A DNA stretch of 64,000 nt from assembly GCF_004570865.1 (NCBI RefSeq), contig NZ_SPQS01000003.1, forward strand, positions 248,001 through 312,000, in the 5' to 3' direction. Numbering within the stretch: the stretch's first letter is position 1; the number at the start of each line of letters is the position of its first letter. This stretch comes from Bradyrhizobium frederickii (GTDB taxonomy: Bacteria; Pseudomonadota; Alphaproteobacteria; Rhizobiales; Xanthobacteraceae). Below, piece by piece: positions 54,863-63,241 of this stretch. The notes below the pieces were generated by a model. That model worked only from the letters and a program-made list of their open reading frames with translations, was not told where the DNA came from and did no database searches. The translations under genes were made by a program, and so were the position numbers.

Positions 54863-56431
54863 CTACATCCCCGACAGCTTGCTCACATACACATTCAGCG
54901 AGCCGCCGGCTTCAGCGACCACGCGCAAGGTCTTGGAATCGAAGGCGATGTCGGCCAGCGTCAGGCTGTCGATCTTGGCATCGACCTTGAGGCCGTCCTC
55001 ACTCTTCTGGTAATCGGCGATTGCGGCGGCGATCTTCTCGCGGGCGTTGGCGGCGATCGGCTTCAGGTCGAGTGTCGCCTTCTGCAGCAGCGCCTGCTGC
55101 ATCTGCGGCACCACGGCGCGCGCCGCGGCGCCCAAGAGGCCGAATGCCGCCTCGGACTCCACCGCGAGCTGGATGTCGGTGAGCCGCAGCGTCTGTTGCG
55201 CCTGGTCGAGCACCGGGCGCCCCCAGATGTGCACGGTCGCTTCGGCGCCGAGGCCGAGCCAGCTCTTCTTCTCCTTGGCGCGCACCAGCAGCGAGATCAG
55301 CAGCCGGTCCCCCGACGGGATCACGTTGGCGCTCTTCACGGTGACGTCGACCGGGCCCGAGCCGTCCTCGGGATAGGTGCGGCCGACCATCTGCGCGGCG
55401 ATCAGCTTGTTGATCTCGGTGAAGGGCACGTCGATCGGCACGCCGATGTTCACGCCGGTGCCGGTGGGCGGCACGATCGAGATCTTGTCGGGAAACGGAC
55501 AGTTCGGCTTGGTCGGCGTCGAGGTGACGCGCGTCTCGGCTTCCAGGCCCAACAGCAGCGTCACGGCCTGCGCGTCGACGCGCGGCTGCGCGGCGATGGC
55601 GCGGATCGGTTTCATCTCCAGCCAGAGCGGCGGCAGCGCGGCCGAGGCGCCCGAACCCTGCAGCGGGATCGAGCGGCACGCCTTGGCCCATTGCAGCTTC
55701 GCATTCTCGCGCAGGCTCGGATCGTTGCGGATGCGCTCGGAGACGATGTTGATCTGCTCGCCGACATTCTTGTCGATCAGCGGCTTCACCTGCGCCGGCA
55801 CGTTGACCTTGGCGCCGGAGACATTGAGGTTGGTGTCGCCGAGGTTGACCTGGGCGCCGAGATTTGGCTCGAGATGCCAATTGGCTGCGAGCTTCGGGCG
55901 CGAGGTGACGACCACGTTGCCCTTGATCTCCGCGCTGGCGTTCAAATTCTTGATGTTGACTGCGCCGATCCGTTTCGCGGCGTCACCGCCAAGCACGCTG
56001 CCGAGCGCGTCGCCGAGCGCGCCCGTGGCCTTCGCCGACAGCGAGCCCGTCACGTTCAGTTTGCCGGAGAGCGGCGTCGAGATCGTCAGCACGTCCTTGT
56101 CGCCGGCCGCGGCCATCGGCCCGCGCACGGCGGACCAGCCGATGTCGGCGTTCTCCAGGATCTGCGAGATCGGGTTGTCGGCTTTGCCGGCGAAATTGCG
56201 CGGCGCGGCCTTCTCGGCCTGCTCGCGGATCGCCGAGAGCGCGATGGCGACCGGCGCGATCACGATCGAGCTCTTGGCGGCGGGCGGCAACGGCGGCAAT
56301 TGTGCGACCGGCGGGGCGGAATTCGTCGCGCGCGGCGACAGCAGGTCCATCGCCTTCAGGCTGATGAAGAAGGACGCCGCGAGCACGGCGATGCCGACCA
56401 GGATGGTCTTCAGATTCAACGAAAGTCGCAT
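54863..56431 (-). CDS. DUF4403 family exported protein
   Basis: A 522-residue protein with one N-terminal hydrophobic segment (residues 8-28) acting as signal anchor, a Pro-rich linker, and a long beta-rich periplasmic part matching DUF4403. The repeat of lipid-binding-like strands (KLNVTGSLSAKATGAL, NVSGAKVNVPAQVKPLID, VNIGVPIDVPFTEIN) suggests a pseudo-tubular SMP/BPI-like fold that may bind lipid. ATG 56431 is chosen just before the anchor; an in-frame ATG at 56494 adds 21 unsupported residues. No operon partner is evident. Confidence 0.85.
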   Translation of the reverse strand: MRLSLNLKTILVGIAVLAASFFISLKAMDLLSPRATNSAPPVAQLPPLPPAAKSSIVIAPVAIALSAIREQAEKAAPRNFAGKADNPISQILENADIGWSAVRGPMAAAGDKDVLTISTPLSGKLNVTGSLSAKATGALGDALGSVLGGDAAKRIGAVNIKNLNASAEIKGNVVVTSRPKLAANWHLEPNLGAQVNLGDTNLNVSGAKVNVPAQVKPLIDKNVGEQINIVSERIRNDPSLRENAKLQWAKACRSIPLQGSGASAALPPLWLEMKPIRAIAAQPRVDAQAVTLLLGLEAETRVTSTPTKPNCPFPDKISIVPPTGTGVNIGVPIDVPFTEINKLIAAQMVGRTYPEDGSGPVDVTVKSANVIPSGDRLLISLLVRAKEKKSWLGLGAEATVHIWGRPVLDQAQQTLRLTDIQLAVESEAAFGLLGAAARAVVPQMQQALLQKATLDLKPIAANAREKIAAAIADYQKSEDGLKVDAKIDSLTLADIAFDSKTLRVVAEAGGSLNVYVSKLSGM

Positions 56432-56570
56432 CAATCCCCCAAGCCGCCCCGGCCGGGATTCTACAGGGCGAGCGAGCAGGGCGCTAGAGCGCACCGGTGG
56501 GGTGGAATTGCGGCGAATGGGTTAACGGCTGAGAAGGCACCGTCGCCGCGCGGTCACGCAGGACGCAGGA

Positions 56571-57209
56571 CTAGCTTTGCCGCGGGCGCCGGACCGCTCT
56601 CACCTTGCCGCTAGTGCCACCGCCGCAGAAGAAGCGGTCGCCGCCATCGGACTCCAAGCCTGACACGATCGTGCCGTCGGGCATGTCGAGTTGCTCGATC
56701 ACTTTTCCCGTTTCGGGGTCGATCCGCCGCAAATCGCTGTCCTCGCCTTCCCAGGTGCCGTGCCAGAGCTCGCCATCGACCCAGGTGACGCCGGTGACGA
56801 AGCGCTTGCTCTCGATGGTGCGGAGAACCTTTCCGGTTTCCGGGTCGACCTGATGGATCTTGCGCTCGCGATATTGTCCGACCCAAAGCGAGCCCTCGGC
56901 CCAGGCAAGGCCGGAATCGCCGCCGCCGCCGGGGGCCGGGATGGTGCCGAGCACCTCGCCAGAGGCCGCATCGATCTTCTGGATGCGGTCCTCGGCGATC
57001 TGGAACAGGTATCTCCCGTCGAATGCCGTTCCCGCATGGGCGGCGACATCGATGGAGCGCGCGACCTTGCCGCTGGCCGGATCGACCGCGTTCAACTTGT
57101 CGCCGGATGCGAACCAGACATGGCTGCCGTCATAGGTGACCCCATGCACGGCCTCGACGCCCTCAAACGGCCCGTACTCCCTGATGATCTCGGCGGCTGA
57201 ACGCTTCAT
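56571..57209 (-). CDS. Glutamine-cyclotransferase-like / Vgb-like beta-propeller protein
   Basis: A 212-residue cytoplasmic propeller fragment with repeated VDPxTGKV / VDPETGKVLRTIE / IDPETGKVIEQLD blades. The text VHGVTYDGSHVWFAS, SGLAWAEGSLWVGQYRERKI and TGVTWVDGELWHGTWEGED recalls glutaminyl-peptide cyclotransferase-like proteins, but there is no signal peptide and catalytic residues are uncertain. ATG 57209 has GGGAGC upstream. It begins 31 bases after the regulator gene at 57241 and is probably cotranscribed with it. Confidence 0.78.
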   Translation of the reverse strand: MKRSAAEIIREYGPFEGVEAVHGVTYDGSHVWFASGDKLNAVDPASGKVARSIDVAAHAGTAFDGRYLFQIAEDRIQKIDAASGEVLGTIPAPGGGGDSGLAWAEGSLWVGQYRERKIHQVDPETGKVLRTIESKRFVTGVTWVDGELWHGTWEGEDSDLRRIDPETGKVIEQLDMPDGTIVSGLESDGGDRFFCGGGTSGKVRAVRRPRQS

Positions 57210-57240
57210 CTGCTTTGCTCCCTGTGATGTGGTCCTAACG

Positions 57241-58461
57241 TTACGTCTTCAGGAGCGGCGTGGGGAGTAACAAGCCTGTCGGGAAACCCGGGACCGGCGG
57301 CGTCATCCAGCGCCGCGCCCGTCCGTGCCCGAAGCATTGCACCTTGTTCGCGCGCGCCAGCTCGTCGAGGGCCCGCTGCACTGTGCGTGGGCTCGTTCCC
57401 AGCGCCAGCGCGAGCGCCGAGCTCGACCACGGCTCGCCGTCGGAGAGGAGAGCGAGGACGGTGGCGTGCTTTTCATCCACCGGCCGCGCCAGCACGAGGA
57501 TGTCGCGCGTCCTGCGCGGCGCCAGCGCAAATCCCTGCTTCGTCGCGTTCACGTCTGCGAGCGGTTTGAGCTTGGTGCGGAGCCGGCCGATCTCGACGCG
57601 CAACCGCGCGCGATGCGATTCATCAAGATGCTTGCCGCGAAACGCGGTTGCGATCAGCGTCTGGCGCGAGACATCCGCAGGCCACGCCTGGGCCAGGATG
57701 CGGGCGAGGGCAAACAGCACCGGCCGGGTGCCGAGCGGCACGACGGTGCCGCGCCTGCGAACCGAATGATGGAACGTGTCCACCACGAGCGCCTCGGATG
57801 CCGCCAGCTGCTCGACCTCCGCAAGCAGCAATGGCCGCTCCTCGCCGCGCGTGATCAGGCGCGCCGCCGGCGTGTCGAGCACGCGGCTCGCGCTTTCGAC
57901 TTCGGCGGCGAGTGCGGGGATGGCGGCCTGCCGTGCTGCGCGGGCTGCCCGCGCGAGCGCTGCGCGCGCATCCTCCGATCGGAGCCGCCGGATGGCGATG
58001 CCGGCCAGCACGAGCTCGCGAACGACTTGTGAGGCAGGCGGGAGCGGGAAGGGGGCGAGACCGGCGAGCGTGCGCTCCGCCTCCTCGATATGTCCGAGCA
58101 GGAGAAGACGCCGCGCGGCGATGTGGCCGGCATGCGCCGCGTTGGCGAGATCGCCGTGCTTTTCGAGAGTCGCGCGCGCCGCGGCGAGTGTCTTGTCGGG
58201 CCAGCTCAGGTCGCGCGACACCAGCGCGATCTCGGCTTCGGCCACCACGCATCTTGCCCGCGCCACCGCCTCGCGCGGCCCGAACGCGCGCGCAGCGCTT
58301 CGCAGCAGCGACTTGGCCTTGGCGAGGTCGCCGAGCTGCGCCATCGCGATGCCGCGCAGCGCCAGCGACGGCGCGTCGTTGCGCAGCGCAACGCGGTTCA
58401 GGGCACCGAGCGGATCGCCCGCCTCCAACGCGCGCGCGGCGGCCGTGATCAGCGACTCCAT
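57241..58461 (-). CDS. Putative transcriptional regulator with helical repeats and winged-helix/HTH domain
   Basis: A 406-residue protein. Residues 1-190 are Ala/Leu/Arg-rich helical repeats (TPR-like: LALRGIAMAQLGDLAKAKSLL, EEAERTLAGL). Residues about 225-300 resemble an OmpR/SARP-like winged helix (LGTRPVLFALARILAQAW, HRARLRVEIGRLRTKLKPLADV). The C-terminal 80 residues contain a second HTH (SSALALALGTSPRTVQRALDEL). Order is reversed from classical SARPs. It is divergent from the DUF899 gene (138 bases between starts) and upstream of the propeller gene, so it may control both. Family not named. Confidence 0.65.
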   Translation of the reverse strand: MESLITAAARALEAGDPLGALNRVALRNDAPSLALRGIAMAQLGDLAKAKSLLRSAARAFGPREAVARARCVVAEAEIALVSRDLSWPDKTLAAARATLEKHGDLANAAHAGHIAARRLLLLGHIEEAERTLAGLAPFPLPPASQVVRELVLAGIAIRRLRSEDARAALARAARAARQAAIPALAAEVESASRVLDTPAARLITRGEERPLLLAEVEQLAASEALVVDTFHHSVRRRGTVVPLGTRPVLFALARILAQAWPADVSRQTLIATAFRGKHLDESHRARLRVEIGRLRTKLKPLADVNATKQGFALAPRRTRDILVLARPVDEKHATVLALLSDGEPWSSSALALALGTSPRTVQRALDELARANKVQCFGHGRARRWMTPPVPGFPTGLLLPTPLLKT

Positions 58462-58599
58462 TCAAATCCCGCCACACTTGTTACTCCCACCGCGCAACCG
58501 CGCGGTGCCAGAAATCGTTGTCGACGGCCAATGTGCGGTGGGGGGCGGGCGGTTCCGCAACACGCAGGCTGATCGCCCAAGCGAAGAATTTGGAGAGTC

Positions 58600-59394
58600 A
58601 TGATGACATTAGCCCAGAACGAACCGAATAACGGACAGTCCGTGATGCAGACACCTCCGGTGGTGTCGCCGCAGGACTGGGAGGCCGCCCGTCAGCAACT
58701 GCTCGTGAAGGAGAAGGCGCATACCCGTGCCCGTGACGCCCTGGCCGCCGAGCGCCGGCGCATGCCGTGGATGGAAGTTTCCAAAACCTATGCGTTCGAG
58801 GGGCCCGGCGGCAAGCTCAGTCTCGTCGACCTGTTCCAGGGCCGGCGGCAGCTGATCGTCTACCGCGCGTTCTTCGAGCCCGGCGTGTTCGGCTGGCCCG
58901 ATCACGCCTGCCGCGGCTGCTCCATGGTGGCCGACCAGGTCGCCCACGTCGCGCATCTGAATGCCCGCGACACCACGCTGGTGTTCGCCTCGCGCGCGCC
59001 GCAGGCCGATATCATCAGGCTGAAGCAACGGATGGGCTGGACCATGCCGTGGGTCACCATCACCGACAGTTTCGACGCCGATTTCGGCGTCGACGAATGG
59101 CACGGGACAAACGTGTTCTACCGCGACGGGACGCGCATCTTCCGCACCTATTTCGTCAAGAGCCGTGGCGACGAGCAGATGGGCGGCACCTGGAATTACC
59201 TCGACATCACGCCGCTCGGCCGTCAGGAGGTCTGGGAGGACTCGCCGAAGGGCTATCCGCAGACGCCGACCTACAAATGGTGGAACTGGCACGACAGCTA
59301 CACGGAGGGCGCCGCGCCCGACAAGAAGTGGGTCGAGATCTCCGACGCCGGCGAGAAGGCGTTCCGCCAGGAGGCGGCGCAAGGACGTGACTAG
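58600..59394 (+). CDS. DUF899 family thioredoxin-like protein
   Basis: A 264-residue protein of the DUF899 group, with thioredoxin-like fold. WMEVSKTYAFEGPGGKLSLVDLFQGRRQLIVYRAFF is diagnostic, followed by DHACRGCSMVADQVAHVAHL whose CxxC could be redox-active. Later text MGGTWNYLDITPLGR and YKWWNWHDSY is also family-typical. No signal peptide. It may reduce a small thiol or haem substrate; function not established. It is divergent from the regulator at 57241 and followed, with overlap, by a small membrane protein. Confidence 0.85.
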   Translation: MMTLAQNEPNNGQSVMQTPPVVSPQDWEAARQQLLVKEKAHTRARDALAAERRRMPWMEVSKTYAFEGPGGKLSLVDLFQGRRQLIVYRAFFEPGVFGWPDHACRGCSMVADQVAHVAHLNARDTTLVFASRAPQADIIRLKQRMGWTMPWVTITDSFDADFGVDEWHGTNVFYRDGTRIFRTYFVKSRGDEQMGGTWNYLDITPLGRQEVWEDSPKGYPQTPTYKWWNWHDSYTEGAAPDKKWVEISDAGEKAFRQEAAQGRD

Positions 59395-59653
59395 CCCCGT
59401 CGGCGCAATGGCCGGCGCCGGCCGCAATGGCGTTGTGGCGGCACGCCACCTTGCCAGGTGGCTGTCCCTGGCGGCGACACCGACCTTCGCGATCATGGCC
59501 GTGCTGACGGCCATGGCCGGGGGTGGGCCGGCCGACATGTTGTGCGCCGCCGGGCAGGGATCGCTGCTCGGCGGCATGGTGCCGATGTATCTCTTGATGA
59601 GCGCGTTTCATTCGTCGGCGTGGCTGCGGTTGATGGCGGGACGGCGGGAATAG
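59387..59653 (+). CDS. Small hypothetical membrane protein, coupled to DUF899 gene
   Basis: An 88-residue protein with two helices (about residues 22-40 and 52-72; text SLAATPTFAIMAVLTAM and LLGGMVPMYLLMSAF). GTG 59387 overlaps the last 8 bases of the DUF899 gene and has GGAGG 12 bases upstream; ATG 59408 is an alternative. The coupling suggests it works with the DUF899 product. It contains one Cys (DMLCAAG) and a conserved-looking HSSAWLRLM near the end. No family is recognised. Confidence 0.65.
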   Translation: MTSPVGAMAGAGRNGVVAARHLARWLSLAATPTFAIMAVLTAMAGGGPADMLCAAGQGSLLGGMVPMYLLMSAFHSSAWLRLMAGRRE

Positions 59654-59673
59654 GCGGCGAGCCCTCGCGCCCG

Positions 59674-59795
59674 CCTCGTCCTTCGAGACGCCGCTGACGC
59701 GGCTCCTCAGGATGAGGCTCAATTCCTGCACTGCGAGCCACACACTCAACCCTCATCCTGAGGGCCCGCCGCAGGCGGGCGTCTCGAAGGATGCG
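59674..59795. repeat. Dispersed palindromic repeat, family C
   Basis: CCTCGTCCTTCGAGACG left and GCGTCTCGAAGGATGCG right, with CTCCTCAGGATGAGG / CCTCATCCTGAGG inside. It lies between convergent genes 59387 and 59825. Confidence 0.88.
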
Positions 59796-59824
59796 CCGCA
59801 ATCACCGGAAACCAAACTGGGCCG

Positions 59825-60241
59825 TCACTGCGAAGCCGCCTGGAGATACGCAACCACCTTTGCCGCTTCCTCTGCCGAGACGCCGCCATAGGGCTGCATC
59901 TTGTTGCCCGACACCACCTCGTCCGGCTTGACCATGAAGCGCGTCAGCTTGTCCTGGTCCCAGACGAAGCCGGCTTCCTTCATCGACGAGGAGTAGCTGT
60001 AGTCCGGCAGCGAGCCGGCTTTGCGGCCGACGATCTTGTTGAGGTTGGGGCCGAGGCGGTTGTCGTCTTCCTTCATGGAGTGGCAGGTGCGGCAGGAATT
60101 GTTGAAGGCCTGCTTGCCTGCCTGATCGCCCGCAGGCTGCTGCGCGAGCGAGGCGGGCGCGGACACGAGCAGCGCCAGTGTGGTGGCGCCGGCGATCGCG
60201 TGCAGCCACTGATACGGCAAGGATTGCAGGCGTGATTGCAT
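59825..60241 (-). CDS. Class I c-type cytochrome
   Basis: A 138-residue periplasmic cytochrome c: signal peptide up to about residue 31 (SLAQQ), haem motif CRTCHS, and distal Met in GNKMQPYGG. LGPNLNKIVGRKAG and VWDQDKLTRFMVKP match the mitochondrial-like class I family (cyt c2/c556-like length). ATG 60241 has GGAGG 7 bases upstream, deciding it over the ATGs at 60253 and 60286. It carries electrons between membrane complexes; the partner is not in the window. Confidence 0.9.
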   Translation of the reverse strand: MQSRLQSLPYQWLHAIAGATTLALLVSAPASLAQQPAGDQAGKQAFNNSCRTCHSMKEDDNRLGPNLNKIVGRKAGSLPDYSYSSSMKEAGFVWDQDKLTRFMVKPDEVVSGNKMQPYGGVSAEEAAKVVAYLQAASQ

Positions 60242-60304
60242 TTGCGCCTCCATCAGGCACCCGCGCCGCAGCAAGCGCGCCGACATGCCGAGGGCAAACG
60301 AAAG

Positions 60305-60328
60305 CGGCCCCGGCGGGTTCCGGGGCCG
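60305..60328 (-). terminator. Terminator hairpin after the L,D-transpeptidase gene
   Basis: CGGCCCCGG at 60305-60313 pairs with CCGGGGCCG at 60320-60328. On the minus strand it is followed by CTTTCGTTTG. It lies 24 bases past the stop at 60353. Confidence 0.7.
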
Positions 60329-60352
60329 TTTGCGTCACAATGTCCTGCCGGT

Positions 60353-61069
60353 TCAGCGCGTCGCGGTTCCGAGCTCGGCGCGGCGCTCCGTCATCGGCAG
60401 CACCACGACCTTGGTGCCGACGTTGACCCTGGAATAAAGGTCGGTGACGTCGTCATTGGTCATGCGGATGCAGCCGGACGAAACGCGCTTGCCGATGGTC
60501 TCGGGGGCATTGGTGCCGTGAATGCGGTAGATGGTGCCGCCGAGATACATGGCGCGCGCACCGAGCGGATTACCGGGGCCGCCGGCCATGTGGCGGGGCA
60601 GATAGGGCTGGCGGGCGATCATCTCCGGCGGCGGCGTCCAGGCGGGCCACTCGGCCTTGCGGGTCACCGACTGGATGCCGGACCAGGTGAAGCCGTCGCG
60701 GCCGACGCCGATGCCGTAGCGCAGCGCCTGGCCGTTGCCGAGCACGTAATAGAGATAGGTGTTCGGCGTATCGATGATGATGGTGCCCGGCGCTTCGCGC
60801 GTCGCGTAAGCGACGGTCTGGCGGCGGAAGCGGGCCGGCATCTCGACGGCGTCCTGATCCTCGGACGGCTCGGTCTGATAGGTCGGCGCCTGATAGGGCT
60901 GATAGGGCTGGAACGGCTGCGGCGCGGCCATCGGCGGCAGCGGCTGGAAGAAGGGGAAGATCTGCACTGGCGCCGCCTTGGCTGCACCTGCGAACGCGAT
61001 GGCGGAGACCGCGACTGCGCCAATAGCAACGGCGCGCGAAAACGTCTTGAACGTGTCCGGATTGAACAT
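60353..61069 (-). CDS. L,D-transpeptidase (YkuD domain)
   Basis: A 238-residue exported YkuD protein: signal peptide about 1-31 (AAKAA), a Pro/Gln-rich linker (FQPYQPYQAPTYQ), and the catalytic domain from about residue 75. Catalytic motif is YRIHGTN followed by VSSGCIRMTNDD with the conserved Arg. It shares most of its catalytic domain with the 22141 product (ITRKAEWPDWHPPTEMI-type text) but keeps Arg where that has Gly. It forms 3-3 crosslinks or anchors proteins in the periplasm. ATG 61069 is preceded by GGGGCGATC. Confidence 0.92.
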   Translation of the reverse strand: MFNPDTFKTFSRAVAIGAVAVSAIAFAGAAKAAPVQIFPFFQPLPPMAAPQPFQPYQPYQAPTYQTEPSEDQDAVEMPARFRRQTVAYATREAPGTIIIDTPNTYLYYVLGNGQALRYGIGVGRDGFTWSGIQSVTRKAEWPAWTPPPEMIARQPYLPRHMAGGPGNPLGARAMYLGGTIYRIHGTNAPETIGKRVSSGCIRMTNDDVTDLYSRVNVGTKVVVLPMTERRAELGTATR

Positions 61070-61343
61070 GTGATCGCCCCTGTTTGCTCGGTGGTCTCGG
61101 CCACCGCGGCACCGTTGCGGTGCTCCGTTGCGAAGATCACTAACGGCAAAACGTTTCGGGACATTTGCGCGGAAAACCGAAAACGGTTTCACCGCGGCAA
61201 GAATTGTTTCATGACAGTTTCGTGGCCGCAGGCGCCCGTTAACGAACAAAACGACGGGCCGACACTTCTATGACGTCACACGCCTGAAATATCCTTCGTT
61301 GATGGTCGGAAACCGAGAATCATCAAACTCTCGGGATTTTCCC

Positions 61344-62396
61344 ATGCGGGTATTAATTGCGACGGACGCCTGGCATCCGCAGGTCAACGGCGTGGTCCGG
61401 ACGCTGACTTCGCTGGCGAATGCGGCCAAGGCCCTCGATGTCGAGATCGACTTCCTGACCCCGGACGGCTTTCCGTCCTGGCCGTTGCCGACCTATCCGG
61501 GCCTGCGCTTTGCGTTGCCTTCGGCGAAGGAGATCGTGCGGCGGATCGAGACCGCGGCGCCGGATGCCCTGCACATCGCGACCGAAGGCCCGATCGGCTG
61601 GGCGGCGCGGGCCTATTGCCGCCGCAACCGGCTCGCCTTCACCACCTCCTACACGACGCGCTTTCCGGAATACGTCGCGGTGCGGACCGGAATCCCCGCA
61701 AGCGTCGGCTATGCCGTGCTGCGCTATTTCCACGATGCCGCCGCCATGACCATGGTGGCGACGCCGTCGCTGCGGCAGGAGCTGTCCGAGCGCGGCTTCA
61801 AGCGGCTCGGCTTCTGGACCCGCGGCGTCAACACCGAGCTGTTTCATCCCGATTCTCCGGCCAGGCTCGATCTGCCCCGTCCGATCTTCATGACCATGGG
61901 CCGCGTCGCGGTGGAGAAGAATCTCGACGCGTTCCTCTCGCTCGACCTGCCCGGCACCAAGGTCGTCGTCGGCGGCGGCCCGCAGAAGGCGGCGCTCGAA
62001 AGAAAATATCCCGATGCCGTCTTCCTCGGCGAGAAGAAGGGGGGCGATCTCACCGCACATCTCGCCGCCGCCGACGTGTTCGTGTTTCCGAGCCTGACCG
62101 ATACGTTCGGCGTGGTGCAGCTCGAAGCCCTCGCCTGCGGCACGCCGGTTGCGGCGTTTCCGGTCACGGGTCCGAAGGACGTCATCGCCGATCATCCGAT
62201 CGGCGCGATCGACCACGATTTGCGCAGCGCCTGCCTGCGCGCGCTCACCATGTCGCGCGAGACCTGCCGCAACTTCGCGCTGGAGCGTTCCTGGGAGAAC
62301 AGCGCGCGCCAGTTCGTCGGCAACCTGACCTCACTTCAGCCCAGCCGCGCCTTGCGCGCCTCGCCTCGCATGGCGCGGCGGCCGGTGCGCGGTTGA
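61344..62396 (+). CDS. Glycosyltransferase family 4 (GDP-mannose/UDP-sugar dependent type)
   Basis: A 350-residue GT-B glycosyltransferase. The N-terminus RVLIATDAWHPQVNGVVRT is typical of GT4 alpha-mannosyl/glucosyltransferases; HIATEGPIGWAARAYCRR, then EKNLDAFLSLDLPGTKVVVG and FPSLTDTFGVVQLEALACGTP carry the donor-site E-x7-E. Such enzymes glycosylate lipids or phosphatidylinositol-like acceptors. The next gene is a Pmt-like lipid methyltransferase, so a membrane-lipid acceptor (for example a glycosyl-diacylglycerol) is the leading guess. ATG 61344 is chosen over 61299. Confidence 0.88.
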   Translation: MRVLIATDAWHPQVNGVVRTLTSLANAAKALDVEIDFLTPDGFPSWPLPTYPGLRFALPSAKEIVRRIETAAPDALHIATEGPIGWAARAYCRRNRLAFTTSYTTRFPEYVAVRTGIPASVGYAVLRYFHDAAAMTMVATPSLRQELSERGFKRLGFWTRGVNTELFHPDSPARLDLPRPIFMTMGRVAVEKNLDAFLSLDLPGTKVVVGGGPQKAALERKYPDAVFLGEKKGGDLTAHLAAADVFVFPSLTDTFGVVQLEALACGTPVAAFPVTGPKDVIADHPIGAIDHDLRSACLRALTMSRETCRNFALERSWENSARQFVGNLTSLQPSRALRASPRMARRPVRG

Positions 62397-62429
62397 ACTT
62401 TCGTTAGAACCACAGCGAGAACCTCATCG

Positions 62430-63119
62430 ATGGCTAAGATCATGAACCTTGACGGCACCCAGCAGCTCGACCTCACCCGCGGCACGGTCGAGCAGGCCTA
62501 TGACCGCTGGGCCCCGGTCTACGACCTCGTGTTCGGCGGCGTGTTCGCCAAGGGCCGGCAGGCCGCGATCGCGGCCACCAACAAGATCGGCGGTCGCGTG
62601 CTCGAGGTCGGCGTCGGCACCGGCATCTCGCTGCCGCTCTACGCGCCGCATTTGCGCGTCTTCGGCACCGACATTTCGGAAGCGATGCTCGACAAGGCGC
62701 GCCAGCGCGTCGCCGAGGGCAAGCTGAAGAATGTCGAGGGCCTCGCGGTGATGGACGCCGAGAAGCTCGAATTCCCCGACAATTCGTTCGACGTGGTGAT
62801 GGCGCAATATGTCGTCACCGCGGTGCCGAACCCCGAAAAGGCGCTCGACGAATTCGCCCGCGTGCTGCGCCCGGGCGGCGAGCTCATCATCCTCACCCGC
62901 GTCAGCGCGGATGCCGGCATGCGCCGCTTCATCGAGCAGAAGCTGCAGCCGGTGGTGCGTCCGCTCGGCTTCCGCACCGCCGAGTTCGCCTGGTCGCGTT
63001 ACACGAAATGGCTGGCCGGAGCTCACGGCATGGAGCTCGCCGAACGCCGCCTGATTCCGCCGCTCGGTCATTTTTCGCTGGTGCGCTTCCGCAAGGTCGA
63101 CGTCGCCAAGGCGGCGTGA
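62430..63119 (+). CDS. SAM-dependent methyltransferase, Rhodobacter-type Pmt-like
   Basis: A 229-residue class I methyltransferase. VEQAYDRWAPVYDLVFGGVF at the start and motif I RVLEVGVGTGISLPLY are characteristic of Rhodobacter-type phosphatidylethanolamine N-methyltransferases (PmtA/PmtX) as opposed to the Sinorhizobium type; motif post-I GTDISEAML, and VMAQYVVTAVPNP follow. If so it makes N-methylated PE or phosphatidylcholine precursors at the inner membrane. The gene starts 33 bases after the glycosyltransferase stop and is probably cotranscribed. A ubiquinone-type methyltransferase is the alternative. Confidence 0.82.
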   Translation: MAKIMNLDGTQQLDLTRGTVEQAYDRWAPVYDLVFGGVFAKGRQAAIAATNKIGGRVLEVGVGTGISLPLYAPHLRVFGTDISEAMLDKARQRVAEGKLKNVEGLAVMDAEKLEFPDNSFDVVMAQYVVTAVPNPEKALDEFARVLRPGGELIILTRVSADAGMRRFIEQKLQPVVRPLGFRTAEFAWSRYTKWLAGAHGMELAERRLIPPLGHFSLVRFRKVDVAKAA

Positions 63120-63241
63120 CCTCGAGGCAAGTGTCGTGCGTCATCGCGCCGCTGCGTGCCATCACATGACAAGATGATGTTGTCACACGGCGTACATCGA
63201 ATCCCTTTAACCCCGTAGCGGAAAGCATTTTGGGGAAGAGC

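Noticed and set aside
54806..56614. A 602-residue plus-strand open frame opposite the DUF4403 gene
   Set aside because: No domain, no ribosome site, and it is the exact codon-bias shadow of the minus-strand gene, which has a signal anchor and family pattern.
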